NCBI GenBank assembly: GCA_013399305.1 | Contig: VXAI01000013.1 | Coordinates: forward strand, 4,221,279 to 4,285,278 | Origin: Rostratula benghalensis | Lineage: Eukaryota > Chordata > Aves > Charadriiformes > Rostratulidae | Direction of reading: 5' to 3' | Length of the DNA: 64,000 nt | Shown here: piece after piece, positions 50,571 through 62,880 of the stretch | Layout of the letters: each line of letters starts with the position of its first letter | Numbering within the stretch: position 1 is the first letter of the stretch | Program-made: the position numbers and the translations under genes | Notes under the pieces: model-generated | The model's input: only the letters and a program-made list of their open reading frames with translations | Databases searched by the model: none | Told to the model about the DNA's origin: nothing

Positions 50571-52234
50571 AACCTACTTGTGTTTTCATGTTCTTTTCAG
50601 TGTCTCACATAAATACCTGCCAATAGCCATGTTACAGTTTTCATATGTTTTTTATGTTAGAAACTGAGGCCCAGAGAAAGAAGGCGAATTCTCCAAGGTA
50701 ACACACTAAATTGACATCAGAGATAGGGAAAAGAAATAACTGTCTCCTGGCTGTCATCCTTGCATTTCATCCCTGAGACAGAAATCTAGTCTTATCTGTT
50801 TAATAAATCTCTAAATTATTACTAGATACATTTGGGGGGAGGGGGGGGGGATTTGTTTGGTTTTTGGTTGTTGTTTTTTTTAATAATTATAAATTCACTA
50901 ACAAAATCTTTATTTAAAAAAATGGATTTTTAAAAATAAAACACTAGAGGGGAGAAAGTCTGACAGCAGGCATTATGTCTCATGCCATGTCTTGGAGTGT
51001 GTGTGCAGAATGCACACAAACTGCAACGTATTTCTCTCTGTTTGATTAGGCTCAGCTGGATGCAGCATTCTTGATCGAGCCACAATAAAAGAAATGCTCT
51101 TTTCTCTCCCTATGAGAATAAAAGTGTCCCCTTTTTTCCTTTCTTTCTCTGCAGCACGTTCCTAAGTGATCTAAACAAAGCCAAAGGTCTTGGTTCCATA
51201 CCATCATGAGATGCCACAGGCATATCTCAGCACGGTCAGTGAAAAAATGTCATCATTATGTTTCAGGAAGATTTCCATATTTCTTGCTTTGCATGCAATG
51301 ATTTTACATAGCTCTAAGTGAGAGAAAAAGCCTTCTCATATAAAACAATGGGAAGAAAAACTAGCTGTACAGAATCAAAATCCTGGTTTCCATGATCTGA
51401 ATGAAAATGTTTGCACCTTACTTTTGTCTAATTTTACTCTAGTGAGCACTGGAAAGGCTGTATTCATGATGATGTAAAAAAGAACGCAATTGCTTAGTAG
51501 CAGGAAAGGATGCTATCATTTTTGAACACACAGACTGCTTTCTCTTGAAATACCACCAAGAAGGAAGATATTCCGAGAAGAAAGAGAGGAACAAAGACAT
51601 GACACAGGGGCATCTACATAAGTATGCTGCACTGTTACTCATATAAATGTCCAGATCTTCCTGAACCAATCATCTTGTTATTTAATTATCATCTTTGCAT
51701 TAAAATGTTCTCACTTAAAAATAAGGTGATCCATTGCAATTTCATATATTAATTCTGCTCATCTGACAGTGTACATGACCATCTAAGGACTTGTGGATTT
51801 ATCATGGCAATATTTTTCAGTAAAATTCACGGAGTTTACCTTTTCCTCCCATAATAACACACAGCAATCTCTGAATGTCCTCATTACTGTTACCTTATTT
51901 GCTTTTTTTGCTAAGGCCATAAACTTTCCAAGCACTCTCTAAATGTTTTAATTCAGTGACCTTTATGGCTATTTTAAAATCTGATAGGCTCTTATTTTCA
52001 GGGAGATAATTCAATTAACACATTCCCATTTAGCTCTAACAGTCCCTCTGCTGGAAACAAAATACTTTTCAATTGCAGCCCTAGCCTTAGTTACTAATAT
52101 GCAGGGAGTGATGCTAAGATTCGGACAAGGCTATTGTGGATATTGTCTGTATTTTAAAAATCAGGTTTATTGTGTTTGGGAATATTTATAGATAATTCAG
52201 GAGTAAAAATTCTCATCCATCCCTCTTCTGCCAT
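50571..52234. other. Unique AT-rich non-coding stretch
   Basis: No gene recognised. It contains the G-rich run at 50.83 kb and a 76-codon minus-strand frame (51439-51669) with no recognisable domain. Confidence 0.65.
50834..50880 (-). repeat. G-run followed by G/T-rich tract
   Basis: GGGGGGAGGGGGGGGGG at 50834-50850, then TTTGTTTGGTTTTTGG and TTGTTGTTTTTTTT. It is the complement of the C-run plus A/C-rich pattern seen at 2.5 and 29.0 kb. The G-run is a G-quadruplex candidate. Confidence 0.9.
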
Positions 52235-52358
52235 TGATGGACGGGTCTTTGAGCAGCCTGGACCAGCGGGCGGTGTCCCTGCCTGTGGCAGGGGGGTTGG
52301 AACTTGATGACTTTAAGGTCCCTTCCAACTATAACCTTTCCATGATTTTATGATTCTA
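52235..52358 (+). mobile_element. CR1 LINE 3'-UTR fragment with decayed octamers
   Basis: Only the last part of a CR1: TTTGAGCAGCCTGGACCAG, GGCGGTGTCCCTGCC, GGTTGGAACTTGATGAC and TTAAGGTCCCTTCCAAC, ending CATGATTTTATGATTCTA. This 3' UTR is of the same type as the tail at 63.6 kb (GAGCAACCTGGTCCAGTGG, GTGTCCCTG), so both probably belong to one subfamily. Confidence 0.92.
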
Positions 52359-52934
52359 CCAATGCTTTTGTTACAGCATCTGCCTAGCTTTACTTCACAG
52401 TCTTGATGTGATCTGAGCACGCTGAATGGAAATTTCTTTTTTATTTTTTTTTTCCCTTCTCTCTTTTTTAATGCTTTGCTAAAATGAAGGAGCAGTTTCC
52501 CTGGGTTTAGTTTGAAGGATTACTGATCTTCTCAAATTGAGGTGGACAAACAGATTACATTGATTTCACAGCTGAAAGTTAAAAATATGGAAACATTTAC
52601 TCAAACATCAAAAGATTTTGAAAGCAGAGCAATAGTTCATGTGAACACATACAAATAGAAACTTCTACTCTGCAAACAAAGACAATTCTGTTAAATTGCA
52701 ATCTGTTGTCCTCACCTTTCATAAGAGAAATAAAAATGCCACATGCCTCAGAAGTGTATGATATGAGTGCATATATAGAAAATAATTTTATCAGTGGATA
52801 TCAAATAAGAATTTTTCTTTATCTAGCCATTCTTTTACTTGGTCTTCAGTAGATACAGTTAATGCTAAGTTTTGAGATAATAAAAATGGTTTAATAAATA
52901 TTTTGTGTAGTGCAAAAAGAAATGTCTAAACCAG
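52359..52934. other. AT-rich spacer between two CR1 fragments
   Basis: No gene or clear repeat. Contains a short T-rich stretch near 52440. Confidence 0.65.
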
Positions 52935-53336
52935 ATAAGCAACTGAAGTAGAGCTGTTTAGCCTGTAGAAGACAAGGGGAAGTGTGATGGCAGTGACAGT
53001 GAAAAAGTGACAGCAGCAAGGATGACTTTTTTGTCTGTATGAATGGTTGATTAGGGGGCTGCAAAGAAGGTGGAGTCAGACTTTTGTCAGTGGTATCCAT
53101 GAAAGAACAAGAAGCAACACGTAAAAAAGCTTTACTCTAACGGTGGTCAAACATTGTAACAGGTTACTCAGAGGTATTCAGGAGTTTGGGTGTCTCCATT
53201 CTTGCAACTATTAAAAACCTAACATGGATGCATGTCTCAGCAATCTGCTCTAGGTGACCCTGCTCTGAACAGAGAGGCTGAACTAGACAATCTCCAGAGG
53301 TCTCTGTCAACATCAAGTATTCTGTGATTTCTGTGA
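52935..53336 (+). mobile_element. Older CR1 LINE 3' fragment
   Basis: A diverged plus-strand CR1. GAGCTGTTTAGCCTGTAG with AAGACAAGG corresponds to the ELFSLEKRR block near the end of ORF2. A decayed end of ORF2 follows (GTCAAACATTGTAACAGG matches the HWNRL/HWHRL block), then a 3' UTR with GTGACCCTGCTCTGAACAG, GGCTGAACTAGACAATC and TCCAGAGGTCTCTGTC, and a tail TATTCTGTGATTTCTGTG. The UTR type ('GGTGACCCTGCT', 'CTCCAGAGG') is distinct from the other tails here and belongs to an older CR1 subfamily. The coding part is full of stops. The 69-codon and 92-codon minus-strand frames over it are antisense. Confidence 0.85.
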
Positions 53337-54500
53337 AAATTTTTGAACTTTTTTTTTTCAGTGTCCTGCTCCTAGACGAAGACTTTTGCATATGCTCAGA
53401 ACTGTCCCTGCCTTGATATGCTGAGAAACTCAGTAATAACATGCTCCAGCCAGGACATAGATGTTGCTCTCCTGTGGCTTGTCTGGCTTGAATGTGGCTT
53501 TGCTTATTAAATTTTTAAAGCATACTAAAGGCTTGACTATTGACATCATTAAGCATACTATTGGTATCATTACTAGCAAGTGGACTGACAGTGCAGTTTT
53601 CTTTTAAAATACTCTGGAAGACTGGTTTATCACTCCTTCCTACAATCTTAGTATTTTGTTATCTTTACCTACAAATGGGAGAGCTAGGTTTAATATTAAA
53701 ATGCATCTCCAAAATAAGCACCTTTGTTACTAGGTTCATAGTATCTTCAGGTACTAATAGAGTTGAATTGTGGCAGCTCCAATGCTTTATAGCCAGTGAA
53801 GATCTGAATAGATAATTTTGAAATAGATGCATATGTTTGTAATGTATATCTCATTGTATATATCATTGGTGGTAGCTAGTAAAATTACCATGGAGGGCTA
53901 CTACACAAGCACATGAGCTCACAAGAATCCTGCAATGTGTTAATGTGTTAGCTAAAAAAAAAAAACAATCCAGACAAAAAACCTATGGGACCTTATTGAA
54001 AAGTATACCTTATTAGAAGCTGTTATTCAGATGGGATTTTGGTAAGTATTTCCAACTGGCATGTGGCAATTTAAGATGACACAAAGTTCACAAATGTTGC
54101 AAGGTCCTTTACTTGGTCAATACCATTTTTTTCCACTTTCATACATGCAGAAACTATGCATTCTCATGATGTTACTGTTATCTGGATAATGAATAACATA
54201 TACCATATTTGAACAATCTTGTATCCCTTAAGCCTTCATTGCATACATTGCATTATGTTGTCAGTACATGTCACTGTCAAAACCAAATTACAAAAAAAAT
54301 AAAATACTGAGATCTAGAATGGGCACCATTATTCTGAAGATAAGACCTACATTTATTGTTGCAGGCTTTTTTGCCTTTGTTTTGAGGAGTTTAATTAATT
54401 CTAGGTTAAATGAAATCACTGTGTTAAATATAGGAGTGATATACAGAGGGAATAGAAGCCTTTTGGAAGAATGAAAAAAATCTGCACTCCTTTAAATATC

Positions 54501-54572
54501 AGCTTCTACACTTACATGTACACTTACATTACACAGCTTCTACACTTACATATCACTTGCATGTGATATGTA
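54501..54572. repeat. Local direct repeats and a 10-bp-stem hairpin
   Basis: AGCTTCTACACTTACAT occurs at 54501-54517 and again at 54535-54551, with a partial third copy (GTACACTTACATT) between. The second copy runs into a perfect inverted repeat: TACATATCAC (54547-54556) and GTGATATGTA (54563-54572) with a 6-base loop TTGCAT. Confidence 0.92.
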
Positions 54573-55485
54573 TTCATAGTACATAAATCTAGGACACAGA
54601 CAGGAAATACTCTAAATAAGCTTAGTGTATCAATGATAAGCTATTGAGTAACAAACAGCAATAAAATAGAAATTTGGGCAGATTTGCTATTTAGGTATCA
54701 AATCAGTACCAATAAACCCATTATCTGACACAATGATGTACTATATATATGAAATGTTAGAAATATTTATATTAGAAATGTTATAAAGTTTCTTTTCTAA
54801 TATGAAAGTTAATTATTTAATCTTACAGCCACTAGTTTTCTAATTTTGCACTCAAACTTAAGCACAAAAATGCATGAAAAAAGGACAAAAGGACCAAAGG
54901 AAATGTCACATCTTGAAATAGTAAAAGATGAGAAAAAACAGAATTGGCAACTGTTGAAGAAAGGGCAGATAAAGAGGCTGTAGGCATTTGTCAAATGTAG
55001 TTATCAGGACCTTTCAAATGCGTTATAGTGCTCAAAAAATTTGATTTCTGTACAATTCTGTGATCCTGTTATCTTGTTTGGATCACACTTCTGTTTGAAC
55101 TTGACATGAGTAGGAAGGCAGCACTTGAACCTGTAAGGAGTGAAGAAATAATCACAATGAGCATCCATTTAAATCTCCTGATTCTACATAAGTGATGCCT
55201 GATGCATGTTCTGGATGCAGTGACAATTTTGCCTAATTAAGCTAAACTGCAAGAGTCACAAGGAGACCTGCTCTTTCAAATGTGTTAGGAAAACAGCCTT
55301 TCATGCTGAGAGAGGCAGCTTTATTCTTATTTGTAAATAATCAAGCACAGGACTGTTGGTAGGATCAACATTTTGAGTGTGCTTTACCAAAGGCAAAGGA
55401 TACCTGTGTGCCACATTGTGTTTTGATATGAAAGATACAAAAAGCAGAAGCAGCAGTTCAGATATAATAATAGCATGCAGGAATA

Positions 55486-55508
55486 TGCATGTGTGCATGT
55501 GCATGTAT
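55486..55508. repeat. Short alternating purine-pyrimidine tract
   Basis: ATGCATGTGTGCATGTGCATGT: imperfect TG/CA units that could adopt Z-form DNA under strain. Confidence 0.75.
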
Positions 55509-56983
55509 TTCTGATGCTAATCTATTGAGATATATATACATCCATAAGGAACACACACATATTTAGTTAAGTACAGATACAAATATCATTTGAAAGAGAA
55601 ACAAACATTGATTCTAATCCCAATTTTCTTTATCAAGAAATATCAAAGGAAGCTATGTAAAGAATTTTTCACACGACAGTGACACTTTTAGCTTTCTAAA
55701 ATTTTTTCTGATATCTTAGTATCTTTTTCACTTTATTATCTACCCATCTCTATCCATATCTACAATGGTGCAAAATTGTAGACAAGAAGGAAAACACACC
55801 TTTTAGTAACTGCCGTCTCAACTAATCTGTGATTAATATACTTTCAGGTCCAGAGATTCATATTAAATAAGGAAGGAGCTGACACACACATTCACTAATA
55901 ATTCATGAATCAAGATTTCTGGGCACAAAGCTAGTAATCTTTTACACTAAGGATTAGCATGTGCAGAGTATGAGGTTTTTAAAGACCGTATAATTATCGT
56001 AGGTGGTCTCAGCAGAAATTCCTTGACTGCTGGCAAAGAAAAAATTAACATCGTAGTGTAACATCAGTCGGTTATAAAGACCAATTGTATTTCAATCCAA
56101 AAGATATAAACCTTTTAGCAAAGAAACCTTTTAGCCTAATAATGGTGAATCAGTGAAATCTCACATATCTAATAACTTGTCAAGTTAAAAAATACAATAT
56201 TTTCACAGCTTCAACTGTAATGTTTATTTCTTTATTTTCTTCCTGTGTTTACTATCAGTGGAAGTTTTCTACAGTAGAGATTCTAGATTTCCTTAAATAT
56301 ATTAACCAGACCCCTTCTGCCATTGCAGAAATAAGTATCTATGCTCAGTTGTAATCTTCAAAAAACCAAGCTGCAATGTGATAGAAAACTGTCCCTCTAC
56401 CCTTAGCTTTGAATCAAGGATGTTTGAACTACAACATGCAAGGAAATTAGCTGCCAGGCAAGATCAACCAGCCCCTGATTATGCCAGGTACTTCCTCTGA
56501 AAGAAAAGAAAAAGTGATGTTAAGATAGCTCTGTGCCATTAAAGATTCTGTCACACACAGGGAGGGACACACCTGTTTCATTAAAGGAAAAATATAAAAG
56601 TACATTCAGCTGCTTGTAGGAAGTAATTTTAGATGCACTTTGACCTATTTCTGTAGCACAAGGAACACCTATAATGGTGCATGTAGGGCTATACTATAGG
56701 TGAATTTTGACTTCTATTTAAGAGACTGGCCCAAGCTGGTCGCCCGTTTTGCTATGCTCACTAAGGCTTGTGTTAAGAATCATTTACATTGCTCTGGAGC
56801 TGTGAAAGAAGGATATATACAGACAATATAGCTTTACTCTTAGAACTGCCTTGTGCTTTCTTCATTGTCAATTGCTAGCTGCACAAAAGATTTCCAAGGT
56901 TATTGTTAAAATAAATGTGAATGGTTTTGATAAATATGTAAGTGTACACAAATCCAATAAAGGACTTGGATGATTATCAGCTC

Positions 56984-57006
56984 AAAAAAACCCCAACCCC
57001 AAAACA
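56984..57006 (+). repeat. Short A/C-rich tract
   Basis: AAAAAAACCCCAACCCCAAAAC: one more member of the A/C-rich tract group. Confidence 0.8.
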
Positions 57007-58013
57007 CTGGATGTATCAGTCCTCCTCATGATTTTAGGGGCAAATCCATGTGACACCAAGAGCTTTGTACAGAAACTGACAATTTTTCTAGTAACTATAT
57101 TTCTAAAGGTCGAATCAAGGCTAGTGATTTCCCTATGAAATGTAGCCAGAAGAATTTATGTCAGTATCTTCTTCCTATTCTCTTTATAAGTACCACATGG
57201 ATGCAGCTTTTCTCAAGGATTCAGAGACTTGGATTCCAAGTCATTCTCACCCTCATGGTCAATGTGTGCTGGTAGGAAGACAGCATCCTAACACTGTACT
57301 GTGGTAGAATATACTGTGTAGCCTTCTTGTTGAAATCGATGTGCTGTTTAGAAAGCATTGTGTGATCCATGGACCAAAAGCAGCAGGAATATAATTCTCT
57401 AACTTGGATGTTCAACTGGCAAAGTAGAATCCCGGTTATTGTCACTGCTACCACAATTAGTTACTTTATCTGGAGGTTACTTCCTGTAAAATTAAAGGAA
57501 AATAGGCCTATTCCTACCAATTTGGAAGAAATACCAAACTGAAATTATTTTGACATAGGGAAAAGTGAGTAGCCAGATACTGCACGTTATAACCATTTAA
57601 TGAATGTTTAGAAGCAAATCAATAAATATACAAAGACCTTTCTACGGGCACACACTTGTGATTGGAAATAATTAGGGGTTTATTTAAAATAAAATATGAA
57701 TTTTATTCATAAATTTATATTTATGACCTTCTAAATATGACATATCATTCATTAAGTGCATAAGTGTTAATTTTTGGTGGTGTTTTTCATTTTTTTTAAA
57801 CATTGTATATTACCCTATTAACAGTGATTCCATGCATTGCGCTTCTTTATTGGGCTATTTGTTTTTTTAACAACCATGAAGTTCTATAAATGAATCATTC
57901 TTACGATGAAGACTTGCCTGTGTACTTGGGTTAGCTGTACCTGTGATTGAGGTCCCCACTTTTCTAGTGTGATCTACTTCTGTTATGCAACTGTTTCAAC
58001 ACTCATCAATTTC

Positions 58014-58041
58014 AAATAAAAAAACCCAACCAAACAAAACT
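58014..58041 (+). repeat. Short A/C-rich tract
   Basis: AAATAAAAAAACCCAACC followed by AAACAAAAC; same style as the other A/C-rich tracts. Confidence 0.8.
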
Positions 58042-59547
58042 TGTTTATGAACTTCATAAACGCACACAGCATTAGGGAATCATAAAACAGTTAATTAGAT
58101 TTGTGAATTTAAAGTCCTGTCATTGCACATGAAAATTAGTGATTACATGGATTCCTGAATCAAACTTCTTTTTCTCTCATTGCAGTTTTTCACTTAAATT
58201 CAGGAGATTTGTGGTATTTTTCCCTTTCCTAAAAAGGATCCTAGAGTTTATAGTTAATAAAAAGCTGTATTTTTTACACACTGGATCTTCTCATTTTTCA
58301 TAGTCACCTATTCGTTTCACACTGTTGCAAACAATTTATTTCCATTGTATCTTAGAGTTACACACTCATCTCAGCTTTATTCAGGAGGCTGACTTCAAGC
58401 ATGACTCAAGCAATAGTTCCTTAGAATTTAAAGTTAGGCTGTACCTAATCTCGGGACAGTGATGTGGAGAAATAGGATAGGACTCTTCCTTCCTTGTGTG
58501 TGGCTGACTTAGAATTAAACACAGCAGTGATTCATGCTGAACTGAGCCTAATTATGCCACTTGGGGGTGGGATGTTTGGGCAGTGATAGATGCTCCATTC
58601 CTTGAGTAAGCGAGTAAGGATCGGTGAGGCAAATTTCCCATGTCTTACTGACATCAATAATAGTGGTTACACACCCAAAGTAAGTTGTCGGCTGAAAGCA
58701 TTAATAATACATTAATCTGTTGCAGCAAATTACAAAAACTTCATGAATGGCTCTCTTCCAAGAATTTTCAGAAATTTCTTCGTTCTTTTTCATGGATTGC
58801 TTTGCTGCTATATCACATTTTATTTGTTGCTCTGCTTATGATCACAATTAAATAAATTGTGGGGTGATCCCTTCCCCTGACATCAGTATAGAAGCATGGG
58901 AACTACATTATAATGGCAAGGAATACAGATTCTAGCCAGAATTATTAAATGGAACAAAAGCAGCTGTGAAGGTTGGCAAGACAATTGGATTAGGATCCTG
59001 GCACAGCACAGGTCCCAACTGCGCTTCTGCCACAAGATGACATGGCACAAATGTTCAACAAAGCAGAGATGGGGAGGCCATTCCAGATAGGAACTGCAGA
59101 AAGGAAGGCTACTACTTTGAGACAGCAAAAGTGCTTATTGTGAACAGAGATTTGCTGCAGCACTGTTTCCAACAGTATCCTTCTTTATTGCCTTAACAGC
59201 TGTTGGGAAAAGAGTACGATATGGGAAGCACAGGTAGAGAAGGTAAATTCAGCCTCTGAATGAGCTCAATTGGAAAGATGAGTAGCAGTGTGAGAGAAGG
59301 GTCCTTTATATAGGTATCTCCAGAGTCGTGAAGTCATGCATCAGTAAAATCAAAACAGCAAAAATCAGTGATCATACGCCTTGTAAAATATCTGTTGTTG
59401 CTCATTTCGTGAACAAGAAGTTCATAATATTTATTTTTATTTTATTTTTTATTCAGTAGGGTAATGACAGAAAAGTTCAATTACTTCCTTTTCAAAAAGC
59501 AGTTGGTTCATGAGGAAGGTGCAATTGCTTCAGCTGGTGGAAATTAA

Positions 59548-60032
59548 AGGAGACTAAAGACTGCATATGAGTTAGTTGTGCAACTATTACAGAAAAAAGA
59601 AACTACCACAGTGGTTAGTCTTAATAGAAGTGAATATAAAGAGCAGAAAACAATTATCCTGTTGTACTTCAGCCCTGAAGTGGAACATTTTATTGAATCA
59701 GCAACCAACATTCCTGTATAGGAGGAAAAAGTAGTTAACAGTTTTAGAATATAAAACCTTTGAAGTAGAAAGTATAAGAACACCAAGAATGTTCTGCCAA
59801 AATGATAACTGACAGAGGATGTGATAACTCTCTCTGGAAATATGTACAGGGACATATCAAGAAAGGTGCATTAATCAGAGAACAGAAAAGTAGTAATGGC
59901 TTGAACTGTGGAAAGACAATCTTAGATTGGATATTAGACATATCTGCCAAAGTACAAGCTGAGTTAAAGGAAAAATCTTCCAGTATATTTAACACTATTT
60001 CACAAGCCTCTCCAGTTTTTTCATCTTACTAG
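59548..60032 (+). other. Coding-like patch, unidentified
   Basis: Two open segments lie close together on the plus strand. One, at about 59548-59721, runs nearly 60 codons without an ATG start and includes KTAYELVVQLLQKK and ILLYFSPEVEHFIES. The other, from about 59778 to 60032, includes WKYVQGHIKKGALIREQ and TILDWILDISAKVQAELK. Both have balanced composition and helical-looking stretches, unlike most chance frames here. The segments are separated by stops. I do not recognise either protein. Options are a decayed exon, an old retroelement gene fragment, or chance. The minus-strand 103- and 83-codon frames overlap and are probably shadows. Confidence 0.22.
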
Positions 60033-61764
60033 TTGTAATATCCTACTGACTTTCTTTTATTTTTTTTCTCCTTGTTTGTTTTACTTTTTAATTTAATTAA
60101 TTTGTTACTTATTTATTTTATTAACTGCAGACTCTACCTTTTGCTTGTTTGTTTGCTTAAACCTGAGATTCCAGAACAACTCCCAGCAGACTTCACTACC
60201 ACATGGGCTGATAGGTCCAACAGGTGGAGGGGTTCAGCTCAGTTGCTACATCAACCTGTTTTTACTGATCCAGTTCCCCTTTCTTCCCTTTTGGTGATAG
60301 GTTTCCCTTTGCTCATATTGAACAGACAGCTTGATATTCTGCACCCATAAATGTCTTTATTGCTCTAAACTATCTTTAACAAAGTATACTGGGCCCTTAA
60401 TGCAAGATTCCAGTAAAAGGGAAGAGACTCATCACCCCAGCAGAAGCTTCCAAAAATCATATAGGCAAATTTGTTCTTCTGAGTTTTCTTCCAGGGAGCA
60501 GCAAGAGCAGTCCCACAGCAGGTGGTAATAATTCCAAAATAGTATAAGAAAAACTGGTATAAAGACTTCACTCTAACTCAGACCTTTTGGTGAATTCTTA
60601 TAGTGACAGAGGTATTCCTACGTGCTCCACACTTATGATGAGTACAAGGGTTCATTCAGGTGTAGGCCTCGCTTAGAGTAGTAGTTTATATCCTCACCCC
60701 CACAGATTGTGGGACTCTACACAGCAGAACACAGCATGACCTACCAAGCTGAAAGCTCAAAATCCACCATGAAGTTCTGATTTCACAGTTACTTGAGATT
60801 GTTCCGCACTTTTCTGATTACAGAAATTCTTACTGTAAACACATAATCTTGAGGGCTTCAATGTGTGGTTTACTAGACTCTGCAGCACAAGACCTTGGCT
60901 ACCTGAGAAGAATCTAAAGATAATGATATTACTGAGGTGCCTGGGAAAATGAGTTTAGCAGTCCAGATAGCACAGAAGAGCCTGGAATCCATAGGAAGGT
61001 ATGGCAAATTATAGTAAATAATGGTGTTTAGTGATGTCCCAGTTTTGGGGAGCATCCCTAAGAATCTGTCCCAGGCTCCTAGATTACTCAGTTCCCAGCA
61101 TCTGCTAATACACAAAAGAAATAAACAGGAAAACTTATAACGGGGCAAGTCAGCATATTTATACGGTCTCCTCTGGCTAGTAGGGGCTTTCAAGCAAACT
61201 TTTTTCATCTGTAAAATCACTGCAATATCAAAGTTGGATCGATGTTGAAACAGATTTTTAACTGTTATTTTTCAGGACAAGTTGCAGCTCTCCCCTAACT
61301 GTGAAATTAATAAGGAAGGTAGAATTGAAGGAATCTGCTGTGTGCTAGAACTGCTGGCATGAGTGGAAAAAAGAAAAAATATTGCAATATTGCAAGCAGA
61401 AGAAATTATATGAGAAAACAGTCGCTACAAAGCACTAAATGCCAACTGAACATGACTGAATTCTTAATTTCTTCTCAAAAAGTTTGTTCACTAGACAATA
61501 AATTACACTAAAGCCTTCACAGAAAGAGTCTGCTGTATTTCAGTTTAGTAAAGTCCAAATACACTTCAGTCCTAAATGAATCACAGACATCTAGCATTGG
61601 AGACTAAAATCTAGAGCTTTCTTATAAACCTATGTGTTACAAATAGCTTTTAAATAATTTTATATATGGGCTGAATCACCTACCAATGATTCAACATTAG
61701 GTATTTCAAAGGTCATCTCAGAAGTAACAGATATCAAATTGTTTTTTTATTAATTTTGTCGTAA

Positions 61765-62880
61765 AAGCAGGGCAGCTTCAGAGCAGATACAGTGACAGCA
61801 GACACAGACAAGTTTGATGTATTCCTTGCCACCTTTGTTTCTGTCTTTACCATCCAGATCTCACAGACCTCTCTATTTAGAAGCAGGGTTCAAGGAAAAG
61901 AATACATAGCAGGATTAAGATCCATTACTTGGCCCATAGCAATCCAAAAGCTGCATTCAAGGAAGCCTAGATAAATGATCCTTGCTACGCTGCTTTCCAT
62001 CACCTTAGAAAGATCATGGAGATAAGGAGAGTTCCTAGAGGAGTGGAGAAAGCAAATATGGCACCCAAATTCAAAAAAGGCCAGTCACTCCAGGATCTTT
62101 GATTGATTTCAGCAAGGCTTTCAACATGGACTCCCCAATAATCTTGTATCCAAGTGAGAATAGCTTTATCTCATTGCATGAACAACTGGATGGGTAAAAG
62201 CTGGTTGAATGACTGGGCTCAGGAAGTCATAGTTAATTGGTCATAAGTTACCTGAAGGCTGTAATGTGTGGAGTAATTGGTCATAATGTATCTGGAGGCT
62301 GTAACACGTGGAGTAATGGAGGAGGTGGAGTGACTCTTATCATATCTACAGATGGCACCAAATGGGAGGAAGCAGATGACATGGGGGAAGGTAGGCCTGC
62401 TATCCAGAGAGACCTAGACAAGCTGAAGGAATGGGTTAACAATGAAGCTCATTAAATTCAGGAAGGTCAGACACAAAACCCTGTATGTGGGGAGGAATTA
62501 CCCCTTGTAACAGATACAGTCTCTGGCCTGACTAGCTAAGGAGTAGCTCTAGCTAGAAGAGTCCCTGGGGCTCTGGCAGACAGTAAGCTGAACACGAGCT
62601 AGTAGTGTTCAGCAGCAAAGATGTATTAAAAGAAGAGTATCAGATCAAGGGAAGAGATTATCCTCCTTTATTAAGCACACTTTGGACAGTGCATCAAATA
62701 TTACATCCAGTTTTGAGCCTCCAGTACCAGACAAACATCAGTGAACTGAACAGAGTTCAGTGTAGGGCCACCACAATGACTTCATGTTGGAGCACTTGTC
62801 CCATGAGGAGAGGCTGAGGGACTTGGTCTTGTTCAGCCTGGAGAAGATATCTTCAGCACGACTGAGCAGTAGTGCCATAT
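61765..62880 (+). mobile_element. Old CR1 LINE fragment spanning the RT region
   Basis: A strongly diverged CR1 of about 1.1 kb. Ordered blocks: FLATFVSVFT and SRVQGKEY (61.8-61.9 kb), LLSITLERSWR and EEWRKQ with PNSKKGQSLQD (62.0-62.1 kb), LIDFSKAFNMDSP (about 62.1 kb), STDGTKWEEADDMGEG and AIQRDLDKLKEWV (62.35-62.44 kb), ADSKLNTS (about 62.58 kb), and SHEERLRDLVLFSLEK-like sequence (62.79-62.85 kb). The catalytic FADDTKL block reads STDGTKW, so the second aspartate is glycine. Many stops and frame changes. The 3' UTR is absent: homology stops within ORF2 near 62.87 kb. The 72-codon frame 62237-62455 and 60-codon frame 61792-61974 are pieces of this ORF2. Confidence 0.83.
62234..62313 (+). 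repeat. 40-bp tandem duplication inside the old CR1
   Basis: Units 62234-62273 and 62274-62313 both begin TAATTGGTCATAA and contain GGCTGTAA; they match at 33 of 40 positions by eye. The 40-bp length shifts the reading frame. With 7 mismatches the duplication is old. Confidence 0.9.

Larger units (their letters stand above)
53337..61764. other. Unique AT-rich non-coding stretch
   Basis: No gene recognised. It contains the 54.5-kb repeat and hairpin, two A/C-rich tracts, and a coding-like patch at 59.55-60.03 kb (separate entries). Other frames (60-115 codons) show no recognisable domain. Confidence 0.6.
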
